64,000 bases of DNA from CAIWHR01 sp963788185 (lineage in GTDB: Bacteria; Pseudomonadota; Gammaproteobacteria; Burkholderiales; Casimicrobiaceae). Shown here piece by piece: positions 26,363 to 36,085 of this stretch. Position 1 is the first letter of the stretch. Each line of letters begins with the position of its first letter. Position numbers and translations under genes: made by a program. Below the pieces are notes generated by a model. It saw nothing but the letters and a program-made list of their open reading frames with translations, was not told where the DNA came from and made no database searches. The stretch is taken from positions 3,467 through 67,466 of the forward strand of contig CAWBGE010000015.1 of NCBI GenBank assembly GCA_963788185.1, in the 5' to 3' direction.

Positions 26363-27277
26363 ATGCCAGATCTATTGACCAAAGACGACCTTCGCGGAAT
26401 CATTCCCCCGGTTGTCTCCCCGTTCACCGCGGACGAGGAACTCGACATCCCCGCGTTTCGCGCCGAGATTCAATACCAGCTCTCGCTCAATGGGGTTCGG
26501 GGTCTCACCATCGGCGGCAGCACGGGCGAGGGCCACGCGCTCGAGTCCGATGAACTGGGCACGCTGGTGAAGGTCGCGGTTGAGGAGGTTCGGGGAAGGA
26601 TTCCGATCATCGCCGGGATCATCACCACGACGACCCGCAGGGCGGTGCGGTACGCCAAGGCGGCGCGCGAGGCGGGAGCCGGGGCGGTGATGGTGACGCC
26701 GCCGATCTACCAGATCGCCTCGCCGGAAGGACTGGTGGACTACTACAGCGCGATCCATCGTGAGTCCGGCATGCCGTACATCGTGTACAACGTGCTGCCG
26801 CACGCGCCGGTGACGCCGGACGTCTACCTGAAGCTGGTCGAGCAGAAGACAGGGATCATCGGGACCAAGGAGAGCATCGGTGGTTCGCTGGAGACCTTGA
26901 CCGAGTTGTTGCAGACTGTCGGCGACCGTATCTCCGTGACGTGGGCCAACGACTGGCTGCTCTACCCGGGCTTTGCGATCGGTGCTACGGGATCCATCTC
27001 GGGTGCGGCGGCGATCCTGCCGAAGCACTCGATCGCGCTGTGGAATGCGGTGCAGAACAGCGACATCAAGACCGCGCGGCGGATGCACTTCCACATCACC
27101 AATGTTTCGAAGGAGATCAGCAAGTACAACTGGCCTGCCGGGGTGAAGCTGGTGGTGAACCTTCAGGGGCGCAAGTGCGGTCCGTGCCGGCGTCCGTTCG
27201 TGTCGGTGCCGCCGGAGCAGGAAGCGCGGATTAGGGCAGCGCTGAAGATCGCGCTCGCGGACGATCCCGCGATCTAA
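26363..27277 (+). CDS. DapA/NanA-superfamily lyase or dehydratase (copy 4)
   Basis: A 304-residue aldolase-fold enzyme with GGSTGEG (51-57), VYNVLPHAP (Tyr142) and the Lys in IIGTKESIGG (K169) at the Schiff-base position. The replacement of the usual KxTS or KQSS by KESIG and the distinct C terminus (GRKCGPCRRP, a Cys pair) separate it from the other three members. ATG 26363 is fixed by AAAGGAG at 26351-26357; an upstream ATG (26342) overlaps the Shine-Dalgarno. It heads an apparent operon with an ABC importer and dhaKL, so its product is likely a small ketose or keto acid used by DhaK. Confidence 0.88.
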   Translation: MPDLLTKDDLRGIIPPVVSPFTADEELDIPAFRAEIQYQLSLNGVRGLTIGGSTGEGHALESDELGTLVKVAVEEVRGRIPIIAGIITTTTRRAVRYAKAAREAGAGAVMVTPPIYQIASPEGLVDYYSAIHRESGMPYIVYNVLPHAPVTPDVYLKLVEQKTGIIGTKESIGGSLETLTELLQTVGDRISVTWANDWLLYPGFAIGATGSISGAAAILPKHSIALWNAVQNSDIKTARRMHFHITNVSKEISKYNWPAGVKLVVNLQGRKCGPCRRPFVSVPPEQEARIRAALKIALADDPAI

Positions 27278-27334
27278 GTTCGTTCAAGTCCGTCCACGAC
27301 CGATAGTCGCCTGCGGGCGCAAGAGGAGGAAAGC

Positions 27335-28720
27335 ATGTCCAAGATCGAAAATGCAGAGGGAACCGGTACTAGCAGCGCACCGTCCGAGGGTGTGAGCCGT
27401 CGCGACGTCATCAAAGCCGCGGTTGGCGGCGGAATCGCGCTTGCCACGGGGCTGTGCGCGCCGGCCGTTATCGGGCAGGCACGCCCGTTTTCGGGTGTCA
27501 CGATCCGAGGGGCTTGCTTCCAGCATCACTTTCAGACCGGCATCGCCGAGTTGCTTCCCGAGTTTGAAAAGCTCACCGGGATCAAGGTCAACCTGGAGCT
27601 GCAGTCGTTCCCCATCTACAATCAGCGCATGGACCTTGAGTTGTCGACGCAAGGCTCGAGCTACGATTTTTGCAATGTGACCTTCCCTTACTCCGGTCGT
27701 TGGATCGGGTCCGGTTGGATCCACCCACTCGACGAGTTCCTGAAGGATGCGAACGCGACGCCGCCGGACTGGAATCCCGATGACTTCGTAGGGGGCGCGC
27801 AGACGGCGTTCCGGGACGCGCAAGGGCGCACCTACGGCTTCGCCTGGGTCGCTGGTGTAATGATGATGGGCATTGCGCGCATGGACATCCTCGAGAAGGC
27901 TGGTCTCAAGGTTCCGCAGACGACCGATGAACTCCTGAAGGTGTGCCAAGCGACGCACACGTCCCAGACGGCCGCATTCGTCAACGACAAGCTCCATCAT
28001 TGGGAGTGGCTGCCTTACCTGATGGCTTTCGGTGGTAGCGTGTTCAAGAGCGTGCCCAACGATCTGACGCCTGCGCTGAACACGCCGGCCGCGATTGCGG
28101 CCGCCCAGTATTACGCCGACATCCTCGCGAAGTACGCCCCTTCAGGCGTCCTGTCCTACACTGACGACCAGGCTCAACGGGCTCAGATGACGAGCCGCGC
28201 CAATATCCGGACGACCTCGGTCGACTGGCTGCTCGCGCTGGGCAAGTCGCCTGAGAGTCAGGTGAGAGACACCGTGCGGTTCGCGCCGATGCCGGCGGGT
28301 CCGGCTGGTCGTTTCCCTGCGGTGAACGGGAATGCGTATGGAATACCTGCGGGTGCCAAGCAGAAGCGCGCTGCGTGGGAATTCATTAAGTGGGCGCTGT
28401 CGAAGGATATGGTTCGGCGCATGGCACTGGAAAAGAACCAGCTCTCGACGGCCCGTCGTTCCGTGATCAGCGATCCCGAGTTCCGCAAGATGATGATGGT
28501 CAATGGGCAGGATGTCGCTTCGATCTATCTTGAAACCATGGACCAGACCGGCAAGGGCGGCTACATGCGGTATCGGACGCTCCCGGTTTTCCCGCAGGTC
28601 GGCGAGAAGATCAACAAGGCGATCGAACGGATCGCCTCGGGACAGTCGACCGCGGCCGTCGCGATGGCCGCCGCACAGGAAGAGGCCATTGCCGACTTGA
28701 AGAAATCTGGCGTGCTCTGA
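27335..28720 (+). CDS. ABC transporter substrate-binding protein (family 1, Tat signal)
   Basis: A 461-residue periplasmic sugar-type binding protein. The N terminus is a Tat signal (SRRDVIKAAVGGGIALATG, cleavage near VIGQA). The mature body shows the extracellular solute-binding family 1 layout: GIAELLPEFEKLTGIKVNLE near 70 and a C-terminal AAWEFIKWALSKDM segment. It follows the lyase by 57 bp and precedes two permease genes. Export of a folded protein by Tat is uncommon but known for this family. The ligand is likely a sugar, polyol or sugar acid. Confidence 0.9.
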   Translation: MSKIENAEGTGTSSAPSEGVSRRDVIKAAVGGGIALATGLCAPAVIGQARPFSGVTIRGACFQHHFQTGIAELLPEFEKLTGIKVNLELQSFPIYNQRMDLELSTQGSSYDFCNVTFPYSGRWIGSGWIHPLDEFLKDANATPPDWNPDDFVGGAQTAFRDAQGRTYGFAWVAGVMMMGIARMDILEKAGLKVPQTTDELLKVCQATHTSQTAAFVNDKLHHWEWLPYLMAFGGSVFKSVPNDLTPALNTPAAIAAAQYYADILAKYAPSGVLSYTDDQAQRAQMTSRANIRTTSVDWLLALGKSPESQVRDTVRFAPMPAGPAGRFPAVNGNAYGIPAGAKQKRAAWEFIKWALSKDMVRRMALEKNQLSTARRSVISDPEFRKMMMVNGQDVASIYLETMDQTGKGGYMRYRTLPVFPQVGEKINKAIERIASGQSTAAVAMAAAQEEAIADLKKSGVL

Positions 28721-28756
28721 CGCCGAAGGGCCTTGGGTATTTGCGCACTCGACTCG

Positions 28757-29710
28757 ATGAGTCTAATAGGCGATGTCTCGCTGTCGACGCCGAAGTCGCC
28801 AAGGCCTTCGCGTCGGGGGTCGACTGCACGAGGAGGAACGGCGGGAGGCGGGTACTTCTGGTACCTGTTTCCTGTGCTCGCCTTCATGTTTCTCGTCACG
28901 CTGCTTCCGGTCCTCTATCTCGTTGTTACGAGTTTCACACCCCTGACGTTGACCCAGCCCTCCACGATAGGGGACTTCTCGACGCCGCTGAAGAACTACA
29001 CGCTGCTGTTCTCGGACACACGGCTGCACGAGAGCGTGTGGACCCAGGTGAAGTTGTCGGTGTTCACCGTCTCGCTGCAATTGCTGCTTGGACTGGGGGC
29101 CGCGCTGCTGCTGCACTCGCGGTCATCGTCCACCGATTTCCTGCGAGCGGTTTTTCTCGTGCCGATGGTATTACCGCCGATCGTCGTGGCAGTCATCTGG
29201 AAAGTACTTTACTCGCCTGACATCAGCCCAGCGTGGTGGCTGTTCACCAAGTTGAACTGGCAGGTGCCAGCACCAATTTCCGACGCGCGATTGGCGCTGC
29301 CGGCGATCATCGCGGCAGAGACGTGGGAGTGGTTCCCGTTTACGATGCTGATCATCCTTGCCGCGCTGAAGACAATGCCGGAGGATTGGTTCGAGGCGGC
29401 CCGGATCGACGGCGCCGAGTTCTGGCAGATCACGTGGCATATCACGCTGCCCAATCTGCGTGGCGTCTTGCTGGTGGCGGGTCTATTCCGGCTGATCGAC
29501 AGCATTAAGACGTTCCCGCTGATCTACATACTGACCGAGGGCGGGCCGGGCACGACAACGGAGGTCACCAACTACTACGTCTTCGTGCAGGCGTTCAGCT
29601 TCAGCTTTCTCGGCTACTCGAGCGCTGTGAGCGTGATGCTGGTCATCAGCGTAATCGCGCTGAGTTGGTTCATTGTGCGAACAGTCGAGGGTGGGGCAAG
29701 GAATGGGTAG
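28757..29710 (+). CDS. ABC transporter permease (MalF-like)
   Basis: A 317-residue inner-membrane permease with six predicted spans after a roughly 35-residue cytoplasmic lead. The EAA motif is EAARIDGAEFWQITWHITLP near 220-240, which contacts the ATPase. ATG 28757 is chosen over an upstream TTG (28733) that shares the frame. It overlaps the next permease by 8 bp (29703-29710). It belongs to the sugar-uptake (CUT1) type. Confidence 0.9.
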   Translation: MSLIGDVSLSTPKSPRPSRRGSTARGGTAGGGYFWYLFPVLAFMFLVTLLPVLYLVVTSFTPLTLTQPSTIGDFSTPLKNYTLLFSDTRLHESVWTQVKLSVFTVSLQLLLGLGAALLLHSRSSSTDFLRAVFLVPMVLPPIVVAVIWKVLYSPDISPAWWLFTKLNWQVPAPISDARLALPAIIAAETWEWFPFTMLIILAALKTMPEDWFEAARIDGAEFWQITWHITLPNLRGVLLVAGLFRLIDSIKTFPLIYILTEGGPGTTTEVTNYYVFVQAFSFSFLGYSSAVSVMLVISVIALSWFIVRTVEGGARNG

Positions 29711-30551
29711 CACAGCTCAACGCGGTTCGCTCGCGCGCGAGCAGCTACGCCAGCGAATAGTCCGCGTCGCGACCGTGCTGCTTGCGCTCGCGACGGCGAT
29801 GCCATTCCTTTGGTTCGTGCTTCTCGGCTTTAAGAGCGGCGAGGATATCCTCGCGGGGTCGACACGGATTCTGTTCACGCCGACGCTGGCCAATTACAAA
29901 GGGCTCCTGAACGGCAAGTTCTTTGAATCGTTCGGCAACAGCACAATCGTCAGCGTGTCTTCGACCGTGCTTTCGCTGCTGATCGGAGTTCCCGGCGCCT
30001 ACGGTCTCTCTCGGGTCTCCATGGGGCACGGTCGAATGATCTCGATGGCGGTCCTTGTCTCGCGGATGTTGCCGCCCGTGGCCTTTGCGATCCCTTACTT
30101 TCTCGTCTATCGTTACGCGGGGTTACTCGACACGCGGACCGGGCTCGTCATAATTTACATGACGTTCAACCTGTCTTTGGTCGTGTGGCTGATGCGCAGC
30201 TTCTTCGACAATTGTCCGCGTGAACTGGAGGAGGCGGCCGCAATCGACGGCGCGTCGCGTTTCGAGATATTCCGCATGGTAGTGCTGCCGATCTCCGGTC
30301 CCGCCATCGCGACGACGGCGATCCTCTGCTTCCTCTATGCCTGGAATGATTTCTTCTTCGCGTTGACACTGACCCGGTCGCAGGCGGCCACGGCGCCGAT
30401 CCAGATCGTCAACTTCATGAACTACGAGGGCTGGGAGTGGGGCAAGATCGCAGCGGCCGCGACTGTGATCATGGCTCCCGTTCTTCTGATTTCGCTGCTG
30501 CTTCGCCGCTACCTGGTATCTGGGATGACTGCCGGAGCGGTCAAGCAGTGA
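29703..30551 (+). CDS. ABC transporter permease (MalG-like)
   Basis: A 282-residue permease with six spans, the partner of the preceding gene. Its EAA motif is EEAAAIDGASRFEIFRMVVLP near 180-200. The start ATG 29703 lies inside the end of the upstream gene, pointing to coupled translation. The stop (30551) is 34 bp before dhaK copy 2, so transcription probably continues into the kinase genes and the ATPase. Confidence 0.9.
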   Translation: MGSTAQRGSLAREQLRQRIVRVATVLLALATAMPFLWFVLLGFKSGEDILAGSTRILFTPTLANYKGLLNGKFFESFGNSTIVSVSSTVLSLLIGVPGAYGLSRVSMGHGRMISMAVLVSRMLPPVAFAIPYFLVYRYAGLLDTRTGLVIIYMTFNLSLVVWLMRSFFDNCPRELEEAAAIDGASRFEIFRMVVLPISGPAIATTAILCFLYAWNDFFFALTLTRSQAATAPIQIVNFMNYEGWEWGKIAAAATVIMAPVLLISLLLRRYLVSGMTAGAVKQ

Positions 30552-30585
30552 TACACCTTTGCTTACCGACGACAGGAAGTGGACG

Positions 30586-31584
30586 ATGAAGAAGATACTG
30601 AATTCTCCCTTCGCTTATGCACAGGAGACGCTGGAGGGGTTGTGCCTTGCGTTTCCGCAGTACTACCGCTTTGCGCAGGCAAGCAAGCGGGTGATCGTGC
30701 GTGCTGCGGCGCGCAAGGCGGGCAAGGTCGGCATCGTCTCGGGTGGTGGCTCGGGCCATCTGCCGGTGTTCACCGGTTACGTGGGCGCAGGCTTCCTTGA
30801 CGCCTGCGCGGTTGGCGACGTGTTCGCGTCGCCATCGGCCGAGGACATGGCGATCGCGATGCGGGAGGCGAATGCGGGTGCCGGCGTGCTGCGGCTGTAT
30901 GGCAACTACGGCGGCGACGTGATGAACTTCGACATGGCCGGCGACTTCGTTGCGATGGAGGACATCGCCAGTACGACCGTGCTGCTGACGGACGACGTCG
31001 CCAGTGCTGACGAGCAGAACCGGCAGAAGCGGCGCGGGGTCGCCGGGATGGTCTATGCGTTCAAGATCGCCGGTGCTGCGGCTGAAGCCGGGCTGGACCT
31101 CGACGGTGTCACCAAGGTGGCGCAACGGACGGCGGACGCCTGCCGGTCGATCGGCGTCGCGATGACGCCGTGCACGGTGCCGCAGGTTGGCAAGCCGACG
31201 TTCTCGGTTGGCGAGAGCGAAATGGAGATCGGCATGGGCATCCACGGCGAGCCGGGGGTGCATCGCGGGCCGTTGCAGTCGGCCGACCAGATCGCCGACA
31301 CGATGATGGACCACCTGCTGGCCGCTGGTTCGGTGGGCCGCGGCGCGCGGGTCTCGGTGCTGGTCAACAGCCTCGGTGCCACGCCGGTGGAAGAGCTGCT
31401 GATCATGTACCGGCGGATCCACGCCCGCCTGACCGATGCCGGCGCGACGATCGTCCAGCCGCTGGTCGGGCGTTATGCGACGTCGATGGAGATGACCGGC
31501 GCCTCGGTTACGCTGCTGCACCTCGACGGCGAGCTGGAGCGCTACCTCGCTGCCCCTGCCGACTGCGCGTTCTGGCGCGTGTAA
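30586..31584 (+). CDS. dhaK: DhaK-family kinase subunit (copy 2)
   Basis: Identical in protein sequence to the DhaK at 10424, with His58, Asp111 and His220 conserved. Here it is embedded between the ABC permeases and the ABC ATPase, an unusual position that suggests the kinase acts on the compound brought in by this transporter, or on a product of the lyase at 26363. ATG 30586 follows GGAAG. Two intact identical genes in one region invite gene conversion or looping-out of the 20 kb between them. Confidence 0.92.
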   Translation: MKKILNSPFAYAQETLEGLCLAFPQYYRFAQASKRVIVRAAARKAGKVGIVSGGGSGHLPVFTGYVGAGFLDACAVGDVFASPSAEDMAIAMREANAGAGVLRLYGNYGGDVMNFDMAGDFVAMEDIASTTVLLTDDVASADEQNRQKRRGVAGMVYAFKIAGAAAEAGLDLDGVTKVAQRTADACRSIGVAMTPCTVPQVGKPTFSVGESEMEIGMGIHGEPGVHRGPLQSADQIADTMMDHLLAAGSVGRGARVSVLVNSLGATPVEELLIMYRRIHARLTDAGATIVQPLVGRYATSMEMTGASVTLLHLDGELERYLAAPADCAFWRV

Positions 31585-31586
31585 CC

Positions 31587-32186
31587 ATGGCGCTCACCGT
31601 GCAATCCCTCCGGACTGGGATGGGCAAGGTTCGGACGGTGCTGGAAACCGAGTACGTCGCGTTGAGCGAGCTGGACGGCAAGCTGGGCGACGGCGACCTC
31701 GGGCTGACGCTGGTGAAGGCGTTCCGTCAGCTCGACGATGTCGCACCGTCGTTGGAAGACGATCTCGGCCGCGCTTTCGGGCGCTGCGCGATGGAGGTGA
31801 CCAAGGTGGCGAGTTCGAGCTTCGGCACACTGCTGGCGACCTCGCTGATGGCGGCGGGAAAGCGGGTGAAGGGCCAGACCTCGCTGCCGTGGTCGGAGCT
31901 GTCGATGCTGCTGGACGACGCTTTAGCCGCGATGATGGCGCGCGGCAAGGCGAACCTCGGCGAGAAGACGGTGCTCGACGCTGTGGCTGCCTGCGCCAAT
32001 GCGGTCAAGGGAATCGACGATCCGGCGGAGCAGCGGGCGAGGGCGGTCGAGGCGGTGGATGCCGCGCTGCACGAATTCCACGGCCGTCCCTGCATGGTCG
32101 GGCGGGCGCGCATCTTCGGCGACAAGACCGTCGGCATGGACGATCCCGGCATGGTCGCGTTCCAGACCATGCTGCGGGCGTTGTAG
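31587..32186 (+). CDS. dhaL: DhaL-family kinase subunit (copy 2)
   Basis: A 199-residue DhaL partner with Asp30, Asp35 and Asp37 (DGKLGDGD). It differs from copy 1 at two residues (LHEFHGRP instead of LREFHGRR) near position 175-180. It starts 2 bp after dhaK and ends 21 bp before the ATPase gene. Presumed to transfer phosphate to the DhaK-bound ketose. Confidence 0.9.
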   Translation: MALTVQSLRTGMGKVRTVLETEYVALSELDGKLGDGDLGLTLVKAFRQLDDVAPSLEDDLGRAFGRCAMEVTKVASSSFGTLLATSLMAAGKRVKGQTSLPWSELSMLLDDALAAMMARGKANLGEKTVLDAVAACANAVKGIDDPAEQRARAVEAVDAALHEFHGRPCMVGRARIFGDKTVGMDDPGMVAFQTMLRAL

Positions 32187-32207
32187 ATCAACCAACGGGT
32201 TCCGACG

Positions 32208-33275
<1,068 letters not shown>

Positions 33276-33341
33276 AGGCGCGCTGCCGTTTGAGTCCGGG
33301 GGGAGGGCGGAATCCCGCGCCTCTTAAATCGCTGTACCGCC

Positions 33342-33707
33342 CTACCGGCGCAGCGGCGGCTCTGCCTCCTCGCAGCGGGCGACGTTGATCACCGTGCGTT
33401 CGCCTTGTGGGTCTACCAGGACCAGCGAATGCGTCGTGGCACAGTCAAGCCTGAGAAGTTGCGAGGCGTCCACGCCGGCCTCGCAGAGTTCCCTGAGCAA
33501 GGCATCCCCAACGGAGTCCTGCCCGACAGCCGTGAGCAAGCTGACCTGGTGCCCGGCGGCGGCCAGAGCGACGGCGGTGTTGGCGCCACCGCCGCCGAGA
33601 CGAGTGCCTAAGCTCTTGCCGTTCAGATGCGCCCCCGCGCGCAGCGGTGTCGTCAATTGCACAATCTCGTCGCGAGCCACCGATCCGATCACCGCGATAC
33701 GTGCCAT
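33342..33707 (-). pseudogene. PfkB/ribokinase-like kinase, N-terminal fragment
   Basis: The 121-codon frame starts like a ribokinase-family sugar kinase: IAVIGSVARDEIV, then GGGGANTAVALAAAG (sugar-binding Gly motif) and SLLTAVGQDSVGDALL. PfkB proteins are usually about 300 residues and carry the catalytic GAGD motif near the C terminus, which is missing. The frame ends in CEEAEPPLRR and a stop, and nothing downstream resembles the remainder. It is probably a truncated gene at the edge of the catabolic zone; a short functional protein is unlikely. Confidence 0.75.
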
Positions 33708-34110
33708 GTTCGTTCCCCGGTCGCTCGCCCTCGCAGTTCTGCCGGTCGAGTGTCGAAGCGTAGCGGATGAAGGATAGGCATTTCAACCACGCGAGCCTGA
33801 GTGTGGCGGGGTCGGTGGCAAGGGCCAATCGTCGATTTGCGGTGGCAATGGGCTGCTCCGCACGCTTGTTGTGGCACTTTCGGGCCGGCGCGGATGCCAG
33901 AGTGGCTGCTGCGCCTAGGCAGGCGGGCGGGGCGGGCACAGGCCCGTCCGGCGTCGCACATGGGTGAGCGGGGGGCTGTCTGTGGTCCGCAAAAATCGGA
34001 TCGGGGGTTGTGGGTTGACGGTCCTCGGTCGGCGTGCTCCGCAGGAAGACTCGATCAACGGCCGCGACGCCTTCTCTTGACTCGCGCGTAGGGAATTTGT
34101 AACGCAGTGA
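33708..34110. other. Intergenic region, no gene recognised
   Basis: About 400 bp upstream of the phased repeats and tRNA fragment. It contains the start region of the truncated kinase but no convincing frame or RNA gene. Confidence 0.45.
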
Positions 34111-34150
34111 GGCTAGGTGTGGCTAAGCAGGGCTAAACAAGGCTAGATTT
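34111..34150. repeat. Four helically phased GGCTA repeats
   Basis: GGCTA occurs at 34111, 34121, 34131 and 34141, exactly 10 bp apart, so all copies face the same side of the helix. The units read GGCTAGGTGT, GGCTAAGCAG, GGCTAAACAA and GGCTAGATTT. They end about 60 bp before the tRNA fragment, as arm-type integrase or accessory-factor binding sites do. Confidence 0.7.
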
Positions 34151-34209
34151 GACGTTAAGCAGGCGTCGTAAGTAACTGATATAAAGAATAGAAAATACTG
34201 CCATCGCGC

Positions 34210-34254
34210 CTACGAACTAGGGGGTCGTGGGTTCAAATCCTGCCGGGCGCGCCA
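34210..34254 (+). other. tRNA 3' half, likely attachment site (tRNA-Arg, anticodon ACG)
   Basis: The sequence starts in an anticodon loop (CTACGAA, anticodon ACG), runs through the 3' anticodon stem CTAGG, the variable region, the T arm with GTTCAAATC, acceptor strand CGGGCGC, discriminator G and encoded CCA (34252-34254). The 5' half is absent: no D arm or matching acceptor strand lies upstream. This is the typical crossover footprint of tRNA-specific tyrosine recombinases, and the recombinase gene ends 5 bp away. The intact tRNA must lie outside the window. Confidence 0.75.
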
Positions 34255-34258
34255 ATAA

Positions 34259-35413
34259 TCAAGGACTTACGAGCCGCAAGCGAGGTCCGGTTTCCTGCTG
34301 CCGGACCCCTGCCGGACCTTTTATCCACAGGTCCGGCAGGGGTCCGTTTGCGATGCGCAGCACGGTGCGAGTTTCTTGCCTATTCAGGATCAGGTTTGAC
34401 TCCTTGAGCAGACGGCCGACATCGGCGCTCGCGTAATGGCCGGCCGTCGAATGATTGGCATGGCCGAGTAGCACTTCACGGTCCTCGGCCGACACGCCGG
34501 CGGCGCGCAGTCGGCAAGCGCACGTATGCCTCAAGTCATGAATGCGCACGGCTCGCAGTGCCGCTTCTCGTTGCGCGCGCTGCCAAGCGGAATTGTTCAT
34601 CGTACGCACGCGTTGTCCACGGTAATGAAAGACCCAGATCCGATCCCGACCTCGCTGCGCCTGAATGATCGACCAGGCGATATCGTTCAGAATCACCACG
34701 TGCGCGCGCTTGGACTTGAACGCTTCGGGCGGGATCACGAACACACTGCGGCCCACTTCGGGCACGGCGACCTCCCAGGCCCATTCCAAGCCGCAAACAT
34801 TGCTTTCCCGCAATCCAGTGTTGACCGCGAAGAGCACCATTCGGACCAGTCGTGCCGGCAGCTTCGAAAGGAGCCGGTCCTGCTCATCCCAGGTGATGGG
34901 GTAGGGCGGTCGCGGCGTCTCGGGCAGCATGGTGATCAAGGGCGGCATTGTCTCCAGCAACGGACACCCGCGATCATCGCGATAAGATCGTGCAGCGCGG
35001 TTGAGAATCGTGCGTACCACCTCAAGACTGCGATTGATGGTTGTCGCCGTGACACCTGACGCGACGCGTTCAGCGACAAAGCGCTCCAGTGTGCCGTCGT
35101 GAATTTGGCGTACCTCAAGTGATCCGATATAGGAAGTGAGCAATCGGACATGCCACGCGGTGGTGTCGACCGAGCGCTTATTTGTCGACTCCGCAAGGTA
35201 GCGCGCCGCGCAGTCTGCGAACCTTGAGCGCGGATTCGCTTGACGCTGAAACCCGGAATTGACGCGGGCCATCTCGTCGGCCAATTTTCGCTCGGCATGT
35301 TCTTGGCTAGTGGCTCCAAGCCGACGGTATATCGCCACGCCACGGTGCTCCTTGTCGATGATGCGCCGACCGTAGCGATCGATCCGGATGCCCGAGGTAC
35401 GAGTGCGCGTCAT
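34259..35413 (-). CDS. Tyrosine recombinase / phage-type integrase
   Basis: A 384-residue tyrosine recombinase. The catalytic Arg is in NTGLRESNVCGLEW, then HDLRHTCACRLRAAG (His-x-x-Arg) and LGHANHSTAGHY with the nucleophilic Tyr. The N-terminal half has a SAM-like core-binding domain preceded by an arm-binding region. ATG 35413 follows a strong GGGAGGAG; the longer frame to 35536 is not needed. Its stop is 5 bp from the tRNA 3' fragment, so this enzyme presumably integrated an element at that tRNA. An 18-bp perfect inverted repeat lies inside its last codons. Confidence 0.9.
   Translation of the reverse strand: MTRTRTSGIRIDRYGRRIIDKEHRGVAIYRRLGATSQEHAERKLADEMARVNSGFQRQANPRSRFADCAARYLAESTNKRSVDTTAWHVRLLTSYIGSLEVRQIHDGTLERFVAERVASGVTATTINRSLEVVRTILNRAARSYRDDRGCPLLETMPPLITMLPETPRPPYPITWDEQDRLLSKLPARLVRMVLFAVNTGLRESNVCGLEWAWEVAVPEVGRSVFVIPPEAFKSKRAHVVILNDIAWSIIQAQRGRDRIWVFHYRGQRVRTMNNSAWQRAQREAALRAVRIHDLRHTCACRLRAAGVSAEDREVLLGHANHSTAGHYASADVGRLLKESNLILNRQETRTVLRIANGPLPDLWIKGPAGVRQQETGPRLRLVSP
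34302..34346. repeat. 18-bp perfect inverted repeat in integrase 3' end
   Basis: CGGACCCCTGCCGGACCT (34302-34319) and its exact complement (34329-34346) flank a 9-nt loop. It begins 47 bp from the tRNA fragment. It is still coding in the integrase frame. It could be a strong terminator-like hairpin, or a protein-binding site near the attachment site. Confidence 0.8.
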
Positions 35414-35640
35414 GATGCTCCTCCCGCGATGGGTTCGTGTGTTGTGTCCACGATTAACTGGACCACTCATTTCTTTTCCTCTCTCCGACGCGGCAGCGTG
35501 CAACCTGGCGGAATGCTCTCCGGAGTTTGGCGGCAACGGGAGAGCTTGGCGATGATCGATTCCTGTGCTCTGGAAGAACTCGATTTCGCTCGGCCTGAGC
35601 TAGTGAGGTGGCGATTGGCCGGCTGTGCCATCGTCACAGC

Positions 35641-35975
35641 GTGATCGTTCTGCTGCGCATCACCTTTCGATTGCTGGCCGACTTGGCCGGGTTGGTCTCG
35701 CTCTTCAAGGAGCGTTGCCATCAAGTCCAGGTGCGTCGATGCTGCGACACGGGCATCACTGACGTTGCCGTCCCGGCGCTGCGACTAGCGCGACGCGCCG
35801 GCTGCAGCATACCTATTTCAGGTCTCGCCCGACGGCGGTCTGGACGCTGCAGCAACTATGCGAGGTGATTGGTGAGGAGGCGGACCATTGCTATCCGCTC
35901 CACGACCGGGGCCACATCTTTGCCCGCGACTTGGATGACTCGATGAGTATTCGTTCGCGACCGCGTTGGCATGAT
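35641..35975 (+). pseudogene. Degraded rve-type transposase
   Basis: Two pieces resemble an integrase-core transposase: an N-terminal hydrophobic start VIVLLRITFRLLADLAGLVS (from 35641), and, from about 35828, RPTAVWTLQQLCEVI, then YPLHDRGHIFARDLDDSM, which recalls the PTAxWxxQQLREA...LHDRDxIF core of such transposases. The region between is too short to hold the missing domain. No intact frame exists. The family is uncertain. Confidence 0.5.
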
Positions 35976-36085
35976 CAACCTATTGCGGAGCACGCCCTCG
36001 CCGGATGCCGGAAAATGCGGTCAGGGCCTCGGAGGCGAATGGAAACGGGCCTGATCGGCGACCGGACTACCGCACTTTTCTATAT

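Noticed and set aside
34111..34150. GGCTA array as a CRISPR repeat
   Set aside because: Units are 5 bp at 10-bp spacing with no spacer-repeat structure and no cas genes anywhere in the window.
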